DNA of 64,000 nt from DAOVVL01 sp965603095 (lineage in GTDB: Bacteria > Pseudomonadota > Alphaproteobacteria > Rhodospirillales > Magnetovibrionaceae), in assembly GCA_965603095.1 (NCBI GenBank), contig CBFDBQ010000003.1:1-64000 (forward strand), in the 5' to 3' direction. Below, in pieces: positions 17,071-24,884 of the stretch (the first letter of the stretch is position 1; every line of letters starts with the position of its first letter). The notes under the pieces were generated by a model. That model made no database searches and was not told the origin of the DNA. It was given only the letters and a program-made list of their open reading frames with translations. Both the position numbers and the translations under genes were made by a program.

Positions 17071-17457
17071 ATGTCATTACAGATGGTTTTGTATGTTGGC
17101 GTTGGTGGTGCGGTTGGTGCAATGGCACGATTTATTACCATGAGCGCAATCGGGCATTACTTTCACGGCTCATTACCATGGGGAACGTTTGTGGTTAATA
17201 TTGTTGGTTCATTCGCGTTGGGGGCGTTGCTTGAAATAATGGCCTTGCAGTGGTCACCATCGCCGGAAATGCGTGCGCTTTTGGTTGTTGGAACTCTTGG
17301 TGCATTTACAACATTCTCTACTTTTTCCATGGACCTATATTATTTGCTTGATCGTGGGGAAATTTTACAAGGCCTACTTTATGCAACCGGTTCGGTGGTT
17401 TTGTGTGTTGTTGGTTTTTGGGCTGGAATATCCATATTGCGTGAGGTGTTGGCTTAA
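17071..17457 (+). CDS. crcB: Fluoride efflux channel CrcB/Fluc
   Basis: A 128-residue, four-helix membrane protein that exports fluoride as a dual-topology dimer. The family motifs are present: GGAVGAMARF in helix 1, WGTFVVNIVGSFALG in helix 2, and GTLGAFTTFSTFS, the Phe/Thr-lined pore segment. It starts right after rarA and ends 2 bases before the pseudouridine synthase gene. No fluoride riboswitch is visible, as there is no space for one. Confidence 0.95.
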   Translation: MSLQMVLYVGVGGAVGAMARFITMSAIGHYFHGSLPWGTFVVNIVGSFALGALLEIMALQWSPSPEMRALLVVGTLGAFTTFSTFSMDLYYLLDRGEILQGLLYATGSVVLCVVGFWAGISILREVLA

Positions 17458-17459
17458 AA

Positions 17460-18458
17460 ATGGCAGTCGAACTTATAACAATAACACCTGATGATTCTGA
17501 CCAGCGACTTGATCGTTGGTTCAAACGTCGCTATCCGGGCATAACCCAAGGGCGGTTGCAAAAAATGTTGCGCTCTGGTGAAGTTAGGATTGATGGCAAG
17601 CGGGTAAAGGAAGCTGGTACGCGTTTGGCCGAAGGACAGCAAGTGCGGGTTCCCCCAATGGGCGAAGGCGCCACAAAAAAAACCAAACAAGAAAAGCCGC
17701 TAGAAAAAACAAGCGCACAAGATGAAAAAGAACTTATTAATTCTATTCTTTATAAAGATTCCCATGTTCTGGTAATTAACAAACCGGCAGGTCTTGCAGT
17801 TCAGGGCGGAAGCGGCACAACCCACCATCTTGATGCAATGCTTGATTGTTTGAAATTAGATGCAAATGAAAGACCGCGTCTTGTTCACCGCCTTGATAAA
17901 GATACATCTGGTGTTTTGGTTCTGGCCCGTACCCGCAAGGCGGCAACAACACTAAGCCATTCGTTTCAAACCAAAGACGTCAGAAAAATATATTGGGCCG
18001 CAGTTGCGGGCGCACCCAACCCGCCCAAGGGCAAGGTTGATATGCCGCTTTCTAAAAAAAGCAAAGGATTAAGCGGTAATGAAAAAGTTTGGGTTGACGA
18101 ATTTGAGGGAAAGAAAGCGGTTACAATGTACCATACCGTTGAAACTGCCAGCAAGCGCGCCGCTTGGGTTGAAATGGAACCCATAACCGGCAGAACCCAT
18201 CAATTGCGAGCTCATATGTTGTTATTGGGAACGCCAATACTGGGTGATGGAAAATATGGTGGGAAAGATGTCTTTCTTGACGGTTCTGAGATTGCAAAAA
18301 AAATGCACCTACACGCTAGGGCAATTCGTTTCCCAAATCCGGGTGGTGGCCTGACAACGGTAATTGCTCCACTGCCTAAGCACATGATTGAAACATGGCA
18401 ATATCTTGGATTTTATGAACATACTGCTGACGAGCCATTTTCAAAAGATGTTGAGTAA
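17460..18458 (+). CDS. RluC/RluD-family 23S rRNA pseudouridine synthase
   Basis: A 332-residue enzyme that isomerises uridines in 23S rRNA. An S4 RNA-binding domain is at residues 15-65 (QRLDRWFKRRYPG, VRIDGKRVKEAG). A Lys-rich linker follows, then the catalytic domain with the invariant aspartate in HRLDKDTSGVLVL. The motif GRTHQLRAHM is also intact. The family resembles RluC more than RluA, but the target uridines cannot be told from sequence. It ends 29 bases before the response regulator. Confidence 0.93.
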   Translation: MAVELITITPDDSDQRLDRWFKRRYPGITQGRLQKMLRSGEVRIDGKRVKEAGTRLAEGQQVRVPPMGEGATKKTKQEKPLEKTSAQDEKELINSILYKDSHVLVINKPAGLAVQGGSGTTHHLDAMLDCLKLDANERPRLVHRLDKDTSGVLVLARTRKAATTLSHSFQTKDVRKIYWAAVAGAPNPPKGKVDMPLSKKSKGLSGNEKVWVDEFEGKKAVTMYHTVETASKRAAWVEMEPITGRTHQLRAHMLLLGTPILGDGKYGGKDVFLDGSEIAKKMHLHARAIRFPNPGGGLTTVIAPLPKHMIETWQYLGFYEHTADEPFSKDVE

Positions 18459-18487
18459 GATAATTTTTAAGGCAAAGGCTTATTGTT

Positions 18488-19168
18488 ATGCGCATCCTTT
18501 TTGTAGAAGATAATCTCCGTCTTGCTACGCTTGTGCGTAAGGGTATGGAAAAGGAAGGCTTCACCGTTGATGCGTTTGGCACCATTGCCGAAGCCGAAGA
18601 GGCAATAGAGCTGACATCCTATGATGCAGCTATTCTTGACCTTGGCCTGCCAGATGGCGATGGGCTAGAATTATTAAAATTTATGCGAGAACAAAAAAAA
18701 GCATACCCGGTTCTTATTTTGACCGCACGCGACGGCATTGGCGACAGGGTAAAAGGGTTAAATGCCGGCGCAGATGATTATTTGCTCAAACCATTTGCGA
18801 TGGAAGAATTAACCGCACGGGTTCGCGCACTTCTTCGTCGTCCTGATGGCGGTATAACGGTTAATCTAGTTGCCGGAAATATTATTTTTGATACGGCTTC
18901 TCGTGAAGTAAGCGTTGATAGCGTTGTTATTAAAATATCACCACGCGAAATGAGCGTTCTTGAGCAACTTATGCGCAGGGCAGGAAGAGTTGTTGCCAAG
19001 GATGCGCTTGAAAGCAAGCTCTATGGTTTTGGCGATGAGGTTTCTGCAAACTCGGTCGAAGCAAATATTTCACGTCTTCGTAAGCGCCTTGTCCAGGCAA
19101 AAGCATCGGTTAGCATTCATACCCTAAGGGGTGTTGGCTACCTTCTTTCTGAACAGGCGGAGGATTAA
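18488..19168 (+). CDS. OmpR-family response regulator
   Basis: A 226-residue regulator. The receiver domain (1-118) has the acidic pocket (VEDN), phosphoacceptor Asp51 (LDLGLPDGDG), Thr79 and Lys101 (LLKPF). A winged-helix DNA-binding domain follows (about 125-222, SPREMSVLEQLM, NSVEANISRLRKRL, TLRGVGYLL). Its partner kinase gene starts 3 bases after its stop. Domain type predicts binding to tandem direct repeats, and such a repeat (TGTCAG twice, 11 bp apart) lies just past the kinase gene at 20143-20159. The signal sensed is unknown. Confidence 0.95.
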   Translation: MRILFVEDNLRLATLVRKGMEKEGFTVDAFGTIAEAEEAIELTSYDAAILDLGLPDGDGLELLKFMREQKKAYPVLILTARDGIGDRVKGLNAGADDYLLKPFAMEELTARVRALLRRPDGGITVNLVAGNIIFDTASREVSVDSVVIKISPREMSVLEQLMRRAGRVVAKDALESKLYGFGDEVSANSVEANISRLRKRLVQAKASVSIHTLRGVGYLLSEQAED

Positions 19169-19171
19169 TAA

Positions 19172-20104
19172 ATGCCAACCTTCAATATTGCGCCCATTCG
19201 TAAAAAAATATTTTTATTTGCCATTATTGGTTTTGTATTCTTGAATTCTTTTGCTTTGGCATGGTCTGTATTTATAAGAAAAAAAATATTTTTAATTTTT
19301 GAAATACCTGAACCGGTAATAAATTTACCACTTTGGGTTTTTGTCACAATGGCAACGATATTTTCTGCCATAGCTATTATTGCATTAATGCTTTTGGGTA
19401 TGGGCATCATTCGCTATACGGGTCAGCGCGAAAAAGACCTTATTGCAGGTGGCGAACGTCAACGTTCATTTGCCGCCGACGCCGCCCATGAGCTAAGGAC
19501 TCCTTTGACCGTATTGCGGGCACAAATTGAAAGCATGGAAGACAAAAAAACCGCAACCTCTTTGCTTGATGATGTGGACAGAATTACACACATAATTGAA
19601 CAGATTCTCGATAAATCTAGATTCGAGGTTTTGAAGGTTAACAAGGACGATGTGGCCGATTTGTCAAAGGTATGTACTGATGTGGTTTCCTACCTAGCGC
19701 CATTGGTAATTAATGATGGTCGCTCTATAGAACTATTTGGTGCCGATAAATCAATATTGGTAAATGGTAATTCGTTTGCGTTGGAGCAGGCGGTAAAAAA
19801 CCTTATTTCAAATGCATCCAAATATTCGTCTCGCGGGGCCATGATAACCGTAGAGGTAGGAGATGGGCCTGTAATAAGGGTAATAGATCGCGGCAGGGGA
19901 GTTCCCGAGGCTGAGCGTGAGGCAATTTTTGAGCGTTTTCGTCGGGCCGACAGGCGTTCCGGCGGCACCGGGTTGGGTCTGGCAATCGTCAAAAGCGTGG
20001 CTGAAGTCCACGGCGGCAGTGTAGGCATCGAAGGCGCCCCGGGCGGTGGGTCGATATTCACAATATCATTCCCACCTCAAAGAAAACATATAAACATCAA
20101 TTAA
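19172..20104 (+). CDS. Small sensor histidine kinase
   Basis: A 310-residue inner-membrane kinase. Two transmembrane segments (about 13-33 and 55-80) enclose a periplasmic loop of only about 20 residues. No PAS domain and no clear HAMP is seen; the H box ADAAHELRTPL with His106 starts soon after the second helix. The ATP-binding domain has an N box (AVKNLISNASKYS), G1 (DRGRGVP) and G2 (GGTGLGLAIV). A GGAGG site precedes the ATG. With so short an external loop the stimulus may be sensed in the membrane or through a partner, perhaps the secreted protein downstream. Confidence 0.95.
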   Translation: MPTFNIAPIRKKIFLFAIIGFVFLNSFALAWSVFIRKKIFLIFEIPEPVINLPLWVFVTMATIFSAIAIIALMLLGMGIIRYTGQREKDLIAGGERQRSFAADAAHELRTPLTVLRAQIESMEDKKTATSLLDDVDRITHIIEQILDKSRFEVLKVNKDDVADLSKVCTDVVSYLAPLVINDGRSIELFGADKSILVNGNSFALEQAVKNLISNASKYSSRGAMITVEVGDGPVIRVIDRGRGVPEAEREAIFERFRRADRRSGGTGLGLAIVKSVAEVHGGSVGIEGAPGGGSIFTISFPPQRKHININ

Positions 20105-20142
20105 AACAGATAGTTATATTTTTATTAGATATTTCTCATGCT

Positions 20143-20180
20143 TGTCAGGTAGCTGTCAGCTTGGGAGGGCATATTAATAT
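20143..20180 (+). promoter_or_regulatory. OmpR-type direct-repeat operator and promoter
   Basis: TGTCAG occurs at 20143-20148 and again at 20154-20159, an exact 11-bp period as in operators of OmpR/PhoB-type regulators; the spacing and half-site resemble a Pho box. A -10-like TAATAT (20175-20180) lies so that the second repeat covers the -35 position, the layout of an activated promoter. It would drive the secreted protein gene at 20227, probably under the regulator encoded at 18488-19168. Confidence 0.6.
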
Positions 20181-20226
20181 CCAAGAACAATAGGCGATTC
20201 GCCCAAGTTTATTGGATACGGCCCAT

Positions 20227-20622
20227 ATGAATAAAAAAGCACCAACTCTATTAACAATATTTGCAGCCCTTGGATTAATCGCGGCATCTTCCAGTCAGGC
20301 TATGGCCGCTACTGATGCGCCAGAGCTTGCGGTTGTGACACCTGTGTATTTGCAGTTGGAAATAACCAGTTCCTGCACCGAGAAGGGATCTGTTTTTAAG
20401 ATAATAAATCGTGGGAAAAAGTGGCCACGCCAAGGCATTTTGCACCTTTATCATAGCGATGACAAATCTGTCATGACTGAGCGCAGGCTTCGCCTTGCCC
20501 CAAATCAAAAAGTTTCCTTTGTGATTAACAAAGAAAAAAGTACTGGCCGCCCCATTGGAATGTGGATTGAGCCGGAGTGGTACAAAAGAGAGTTTGGCTA
20601 CGACGCCAAGTCTGCCTGCTAG
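20227..20622 (+). CDS. Small secreted protein of unknown function
   Basis: A 131-residue protein not assigned to a family. Residues 1-27 form a clear Sec signal peptide ending ASSSQAMAA. The mature part of about 100 residues is predicted to be beta-rich, with a segment VYLQLEITSSC and a terminal cysteine; these two cysteines could form a disulfide. ATG 20227 was chosen over an upstream TTG because it starts the signal peptide. It follows the kinase gene behind an OmpR-type operator, so I infer it is an output or accessory of that system. Confidence 0.85.
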   Translation: MNKKAPTLLTIFAALGLIAASSSQAMAATDAPELAVVTPVYLQLEITSSCTEKGSVFKIINRGKKWPRQGILHLYHSDDKSVMTERRLRLAPNQKVSFVINKEKSTGRPIGMWIEPEWYKREFGYDAKSAC

Positions 20623-20648
20623 GGTAGTACTTTAAGAGGTTAATAATG

Positions 20649-20792
20649 TTCCACGGCCCTGTCAGTGTCTGGCGCCCCAAATGGGCCTGTGGAATTAGCC
20701 GTCGACCCATCTAGCGTGGGCCGCCAGGTAGGTCGGCGGCGACTTTCAAAAAGGCCAGATATCCATCTCCCGGATATCTGGCCTTCTTTTTT
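20649..20792 (+). ncRNA. Candidate structured small RNA with its own terminator
   Basis: The 289-base gap before the phosphatase gene holds two strong hairpins. Stem 1 is 20649-20659 with 20683-20694 (11 bp, one bulged T); stem 2 is 20698-20707 with 20731-20740 (10 bp, one G-U). Both loops are 23 nt, and they are complementary to each other: 20669-20677 pairs with 20718-20727 with one bulge, extendable outward by three weaker pairs. So the RNA can form two hairpins or one long rod that excludes them. A perfect 14-bp terminator follows. I do not recognise it; the hallmarks of SRP RNA are absent. A plausible -10 (TAATAA, 20641) lies just upstream. Confidence 0.55.
20751..20792 (+). terminator. 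Very strong Rho-independent terminator
   Basis: A perfect 14-bp stem (20751-20764 with 20772-20785), 7-nt loop, then CTTTTTT. It ends transcription of the candidate RNA and of any readthrough from the secreted protein gene, 120 bases before the phosphatase gene. Confidence 0.93.
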
Positions 20793-20911
20793 ATCTAATA
20801 TTCCCAATACACGGCATTTGCCTTTATGTAGATTGTGACCGATGTTATGCTCTCATCTGGCGTTCATTTCCCGACCTGGCCCATTTAAGAGATTAAATTA
20901 GAGTATAAAAA

Positions 20912-21598
20912 ATGACGGAATTACGTCTGGCGGTATTTGATTGCGATGGAACGCTGGTTGATAGCCAGCACTCAATTGTTCAGGCCATGCTTGTGGCACT
21001 AGATAGCCATGGGCTTGACCTCCCCGAAGCGGGCCATATTACCCGCATGGTGGGGCTACCATTGGAGGAGGCTATTTCAAGGTTGATTCCAGACGCCGAT
21101 GCGGAGTTTTGCGCCCAATTAAGTGAAACCTATAAAAAATCCTTTTTTAAAATGCGCCAAGACGGCATGGTTGAAGAACCGCTTTTCCCCGGAATTGTTG
21201 AAACGCTTGATATCCTAAAACAAGAAGGGTGGTTATTGGGGATTGCCACCGGCAAGGCTCATCGTGGGCTTGTGGCAACACTGGCCAAACACAATATACT
21301 AGATCAGTTCATTACCTGCCAGACAGCCGATAGCGCGCATGGAAAACCGCACCCCGATATGATGTTAAAGGCAATGGCCGAAACCGGCACGGATCCGTCT
21401 AACGCAATAATGATTGGCGATACTACATATGATGTTGAAATGGCCATAAGCGCAGGGGCAAGAGCAGTTGGTGTTGGTTGGGGCTATCATGAAAAAAATG
21501 AACTGCTAGAAGCTGGCGCACACGAAGTTGCAGATGATGCCGATGAACTTGTTACAGCTATTGCTGGTATGATGGCAATGGAAGGGCAAGCAGAATGA
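20912..21598 (+). CDS. gph: HAD-family hydrolase, phosphoglycolate phosphatase-like
   Basis: A 228-residue HAD phosphatase. Motif I is FDCDGTLVDS with the two catalytic aspartates, motif II is GIATGKAHRG, the motif III lysine is in HGKPHPDMM, and motif IV is IGDTTYDVEMA. The helical cap lies at about residues 20-85. The family includes phosphoglycolate phosphatase, but the substrate is not certain. Its stop overlaps the AsmA gene by 4 bases, and ATP12 follows, so the three form an operon. Confidence 0.88.
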   Translation: MTELRLAVFDCDGTLVDSQHSIVQAMLVALDSHGLDLPEAGHITRMVGLPLEEAISRLIPDADAEFCAQLSETYKKSFFKMRQDGMVEEPLFPGIVETLDILKQEGWLLGIATGKAHRGLVATLAKHNILDQFITCQTADSAHGKPHPDMMLKAMAETGTDPSNAIMIGDTTYDVEMAISAGARAVGVGWGYHEKNELLEAGAHEVADDADELVTAIAGMMAMEGQAE

Positions 21599-23424
21599 AC
21601 AAAACAATAAAAATAATTGGTGGAATAGTTGTTTTTATTGTTGCCATAGCCGTGGGCGCCATAGCCGCATTCAAAAGCATGGATATAAATCATTTCAAAG
21701 ATGAAATTGCCGCTGAAATAAAAATAATTACCGGGCGCGATGTTAAAATTGCAGGTGATTTAAGTCTAAGTATTTCATCCAACCCCAAGCTAAGGGTTGA
21801 AGGGGTTACATTTGCCAATGCTCCGTGGGGCAGTAACCCGGAAATGATTGTGCTTGAATCATTAGAAGCGCAGGTAAACCTGCTCCCGTTAGTTTCAGGA
21901 AATATTGAAATAAATTATATAAATATATCGGGTCTGGATATTTTGCTTGAAACAAATGCAAAAGGAAAAGCAAATTGGGATTTTTTACCAAAAACAGAAA
22001 ATAAAATTGAAGAAAAAAACAATAATCAAACAGCCGCTCTACCAAAAGTTAACGATGTTCGTTTAGATAATATAAAAATCACCTATATTGATTCTGGCAT
22101 TGATGGCGGAGAAAAATCCAAGGTCAGCTTAAACATTCCTCGAATTAATTTAACCGCAGGCGAAGCAGGAAAACAAATGAAAGCATCGATAGATGCTCAA
22201 TTAAACAATATACCGTTAAGCATTATCGCTAATTTAGATGGTGGTGAAAACGTTTATAAAATAAAAGATATTCAGGCGTTGCTTGGTAACAGTGATATTA
22301 CGGGCAATATAACAATCAGCACATCTGGGCCCAAACCGGCAGTAGACGCTGTTTTTAAATCTACATTACTGGATATAAATGAAATTGGCGGCAATAAAAA
22401 AAGCAAAAAAATAAAACCCAAAGATAAATTTTTTTCAAATGATGAGATTGATTTTTCTGGACTAAATGCATTTGATGCAACAATCAAATATCAGGCAGAT
22501 AAAATCAAGGCTGATGCACTTGCCCTAAAAAAATTAGCAATAAAAATAACTATCAAAAAAGGCAAGCTTAGCGTCAACCCATTCGAAGTTGAACTTAGCG
22601 GCGGCTTTATCAAGGCGCGAGTTGACATCGATGGCGCCAAAAAAACTCCGCGTATTTATTCCCGCATGTCTGCGCGCGGCGTGGATGCGGGAAAATTGCT
22701 CAAGGAATTTGATTTAGGAAATTACCTTAGCCTGAAAACCGATTTTGAAGCCGAGATAAAGGGCACTGGAGCTTCGCCCCATAAAATCATGGCTGGACTG
22801 GGCGGCACCGTTCGCATTGTTGGCAAAGAAGGGCGCATTAATGATGGGGTAATTTCAGCTGTTTCAACTGGTCTTGCAGATGCATTGCCGTGGGTGGCAC
22901 GTGAAGATTCCAATATAATAAATTGTATGCTTGCAGATGTCTCCATCAAGTCAGGTGTGGCAATCATAAACAAGATGTTTATGGACACCAACGGGATGAA
23001 GGTGAACGGAAGCGGCGATGCCAACCTTGGAAGTGAAGAGCTAAATATTACCATTACCCCAGTTGCAAAAAATGTTAGCCTAGGCAGTTTTGCCGTTCCA
23101 CTTAGCATAACCGGACAATTTGTTAGCCCTGATGTTGGCATTAACCCTGCGGGCGCAGTTGTTGGCACCATTGGAAACGTTGGAAATATTGTTGGTAGTG
23201 GGGCAGGAACCCTTGGTGGATTGCTAGGAAGCATTAGTGGCAATTCAACGTCGACAACCGAATATGATCCTTGCATCAAGGCTCTTTCAGGCAAGAAAAA
23301 TGTACCAGCCCCAGTTGTAAAAAAATCAACAACCAGCAATCCAACTGACGCAGTTAAAGACATAACAAAAAGTTTGGAAAAAGGTATTGGTGGTGCGCTT
23401 AAGGGTATATTTGGAACCAAATGA
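21595..23424 (+). CDS. AsmA-family protein
   Basis: A 609-residue protein with an N-terminal membrane anchor (about residues 6-26) and a large periplasmic region. The N-terminal AsmA segment (IKIITGRDVKIAGDLSLSIS, then PKLRVEGVTFANAPWG) is clear. The C-terminal part with GSEELNITITPVAKN and PLSITGQFVSPDVGINP matches the AsmA C-terminal domain. AsmA-like proteins are thought to help phospholipid transfer to the outer membrane. Its centre is Lys/Asn-rich and locally more A/T-rich than its neighbours. It overlaps the genes on both sides by 4 bases. Confidence 0.93.
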   Translation: MNKTIKIIGGIVVFIVAIAVGAIAAFKSMDINHFKDEIAAEIKIITGRDVKIAGDLSLSISSNPKLRVEGVTFANAPWGSNPEMIVLESLEAQVNLLPLVSGNIEINYINISGLDILLETNAKGKANWDFLPKTENKIEEKNNNQTAALPKVNDVRLDNIKITYIDSGIDGGEKSKVSLNIPRINLTAGEAGKQMKASIDAQLNNIPLSIIANLDGGENVYKIKDIQALLGNSDITGNITISTSGPKPAVDAVFKSTLLDINEIGGNKKSKKIKPKDKFFSNDEIDFSGLNAFDATIKYQADKIKADALALKKLAIKITIKKGKLSVNPFEVELSGGFIKARVDIDGAKKTPRIYSRMSARGVDAGKLLKEFDLGNYLSLKTDFEAEIKGTGASPHKIMAGLGGTVRIVGKEGRINDGVISAVSTGLADALPWVAREDSNIINCMLADVSIKSGVAIINKMFMDTNGMKVNGSGDANLGSEELNITITPVAKNVSLGSFAVPLSITGQFVSPDVGINPAGAVVGTIGNVGNIVGSGAGTLGGLLGSISGNSTSTTEYDPCIKALSGKKNVPAPVVKKSTTSNPTDAVKDITKSLEKGIGGALKGIFGTK

Positions 23425-24128
23425 AAAAACGTTTTTATAAAAACGCATCAATTGTGCAAAGCGTCGAAGATGCAGGTTTTGCCATATCGCTGGACGACAA
23501 ACAAATAAAAACTCCTGCTGGCAAGCCGTTTGTGGTTCCAAGCAATGCCTTGGCGGGGGCAATGGCGGGCGAGTGGAATAATCAAACTGATGAAATAATA
23601 CCATCAACCATGCCGTTAACACAGATTGCCGGAACGGCCATTGATCGCGTAAGCGAAACCCGTGACGGGGTTATTGATGGAGCGCTAGGCTACGGCCAAA
23701 CTGATCTGCTTTGCCATTTTGCTGAAAACCCGCCCGAGCTGGTATCGCGTCAGCGTGATATGTGGCAACCATTGCTGGACTGGGCGGCTGATGACATTGG
23801 AGCAAAATTGATACCGACAATTGGGATAATTCCCAAAGAGCAATCGCCCGATGCAATAAATGCATTTAGGAACGAAATAGAAAAAATGGATATTTTTTCA
23901 CTTACCGGCTTTGCCTTATTGGTCGGTGCCTGTGGTTCGTTGGTGCTGGCGCTGGCGGTTTATATGGGCCGCATAAATGCCAATCAAGCATTTGAATGCT
24001 CAATGCTTGATAACACCTGGCAAATTGAAAATTGGGGCGAAGACTGGGAAACCAAAGACCGCCGCGAAGCAATCGCAACAGAAATAAAAGATGTTGAAAA
24101 GTTTTTTGATTTACTTCGTACGGGCTAG
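23421..24128 (+). CDS. ATP12-family F1-ATPase assembly chaperone
   Basis: A 235-residue homolog of mitochondrial ATP12, the chaperone that binds F1 alpha subunits during ATP synthase assembly. The N-terminal KKRFYKNASIVQSVEDAGFAI and the C-terminal helical part with GYGQTDLLCHFA and MLDNTWQIENWGED are typical. This family is found in alphaproteobacteria and mitochondria. It overlaps the AsmA gene stop and ends directly against yciB on the other strand, with no spacer. Confidence 0.94.
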   Translation: MKKRFYKNASIVQSVEDAGFAISLDDKQIKTPAGKPFVVPSNALAGAMAGEWNNQTDEIIPSTMPLTQIAGTAIDRVSETRDGVIDGALGYGQTDLLCHFAENPPELVSRQRDMWQPLLDWAADDIGAKLIPTIGIIPKEQSPDAINAFRNEIEKMDIFSLTGFALLVGACGSLVLALAVYMGRINANQAFECSMLDNTWQIENWGEDWETKDRREAIATEIKDVEKFFDLLRTG

Positions 24129-24728
24129 TTATTTAGAAGCATCATCAGATTTTTCTTCTAGTTGGTGCCCTAAAATAAGCGGCAATTGGGTGAAGCTAAA
24201 CACCAATGTAAGCGGCATAATTCCAAAAACTTTAAAATTAACCCACATATCGGTTGTTTGTGTGCGCCAGACAATTTCATTTAATATTGCTAGTACAATA
24301 AAAAACCATGCCCAGCGCCAGGTAAGCTTGCGCCAGCCTTCATCATCAATATGAATTGCGCTTGCAAAAATCTTTTTAAGAAAATTACGCCCGGTTGCTA
24401 GCCCGGTAAACAGCGCACCAGCAAATAACGTATTTACGATTGTTGGCTTTAGCTTGATAAACATATCGTCATCTAATGCCAAGGTAAGCCCGCCAAACAC
24501 CATTATAAATAAACCACCAATTAACAGCATGGCCGGCAGGCGTTTGGTTGTTATATATGAAACGCTAAGGGCAATAGTTGTTGTAACCATAAACGTGGCA
24601 GTTGCAGCCATTATTCCCCATTTGGCGTTGACCACAAAAAATATCAACAGTGGCCCCATTTCCAAAGCCATCTTCAGGCCGTGGTTTACAGGGGGTTTTG
24701 CATCTGTGGCGTTGGTGGGATTATTCAT
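24129..24728 (-). CDS. yciB: YciB/IspZ-family inner membrane protein (septation protein A)
   Basis: A 199-residue protein with about five to six hydrophobic segments. The family elements LEMGPLLIFFVVNAKWG near the start, KPTIVNTLFAGALFTGLATGRNFL in the middle and WAWFFIVLAILNEIVWR are present. YciB affects envelope integrity and septation; its biochemical role is unclear. It is read toward ATP12, and the two stop codons abut (24128/24129). A 156-base gap separates its start from pccB and contains the inverted repeat ACAAAT-tgtt-ATTTGT (24766-24781). Confidence 0.92.
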   Translation of the reverse strand: MNNPTNATDAKPPVNHGLKMALEMGPLLIFFVVNAKWGIMAATATFMVTTTIALSVSYITTKRLPAMLLIGGLFIMVFGGLTLALDDDMFIKLKPTIVNTLFAGALFTGLATGRNFLKKIFASAIHIDDEGWRKLTWRWAWFFIVLAILNEIVWRTQTTDMWVNFKVFGIMPLTLVFSFTQLPLILGHQLEEKSDDASK

Positions 24729-24884
24729 TTTGCGGCATTCTATTGTTTAGTTTGCTGGAATATACACAAATTGTTATTTGTCCGATACAATTTACTTGGC
24801 ACCATTTACCTCCCATCATTTCACGGGTGCAAAATAGCCGTAGTCATGCTAAAAAAACATGTCTGGGAGAGGTCAAAATATCAT

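Noticed and set aside
20641..20792. Assignment of the candidate RNA to SRP RNA or 6S RNA
   Set aside because: The SRP core (GGTCAGG, GGAAGG, AGCAGCC) is absent. One alternative fold is rod-like as in 6S RNA, but the ends do not close into a long stem and the usual zapA neighbourhood is missing.
22722..23420. A 232-codon open frame on the minus strand inside the AsmA gene
   Set aside because: It lies opposite a gene with clear family similarity, has no recognisable motif or ribosome site, and its composition is that of an antisense shadow.
24681..24884. Longer N-terminus for PccB
   Set aside because: The frame stays open upstream, but the added 68 residues are rich in Cys, Ile and His, match no PccB, and overlap yciB; the ATG at 24885 has a good ribosome site.
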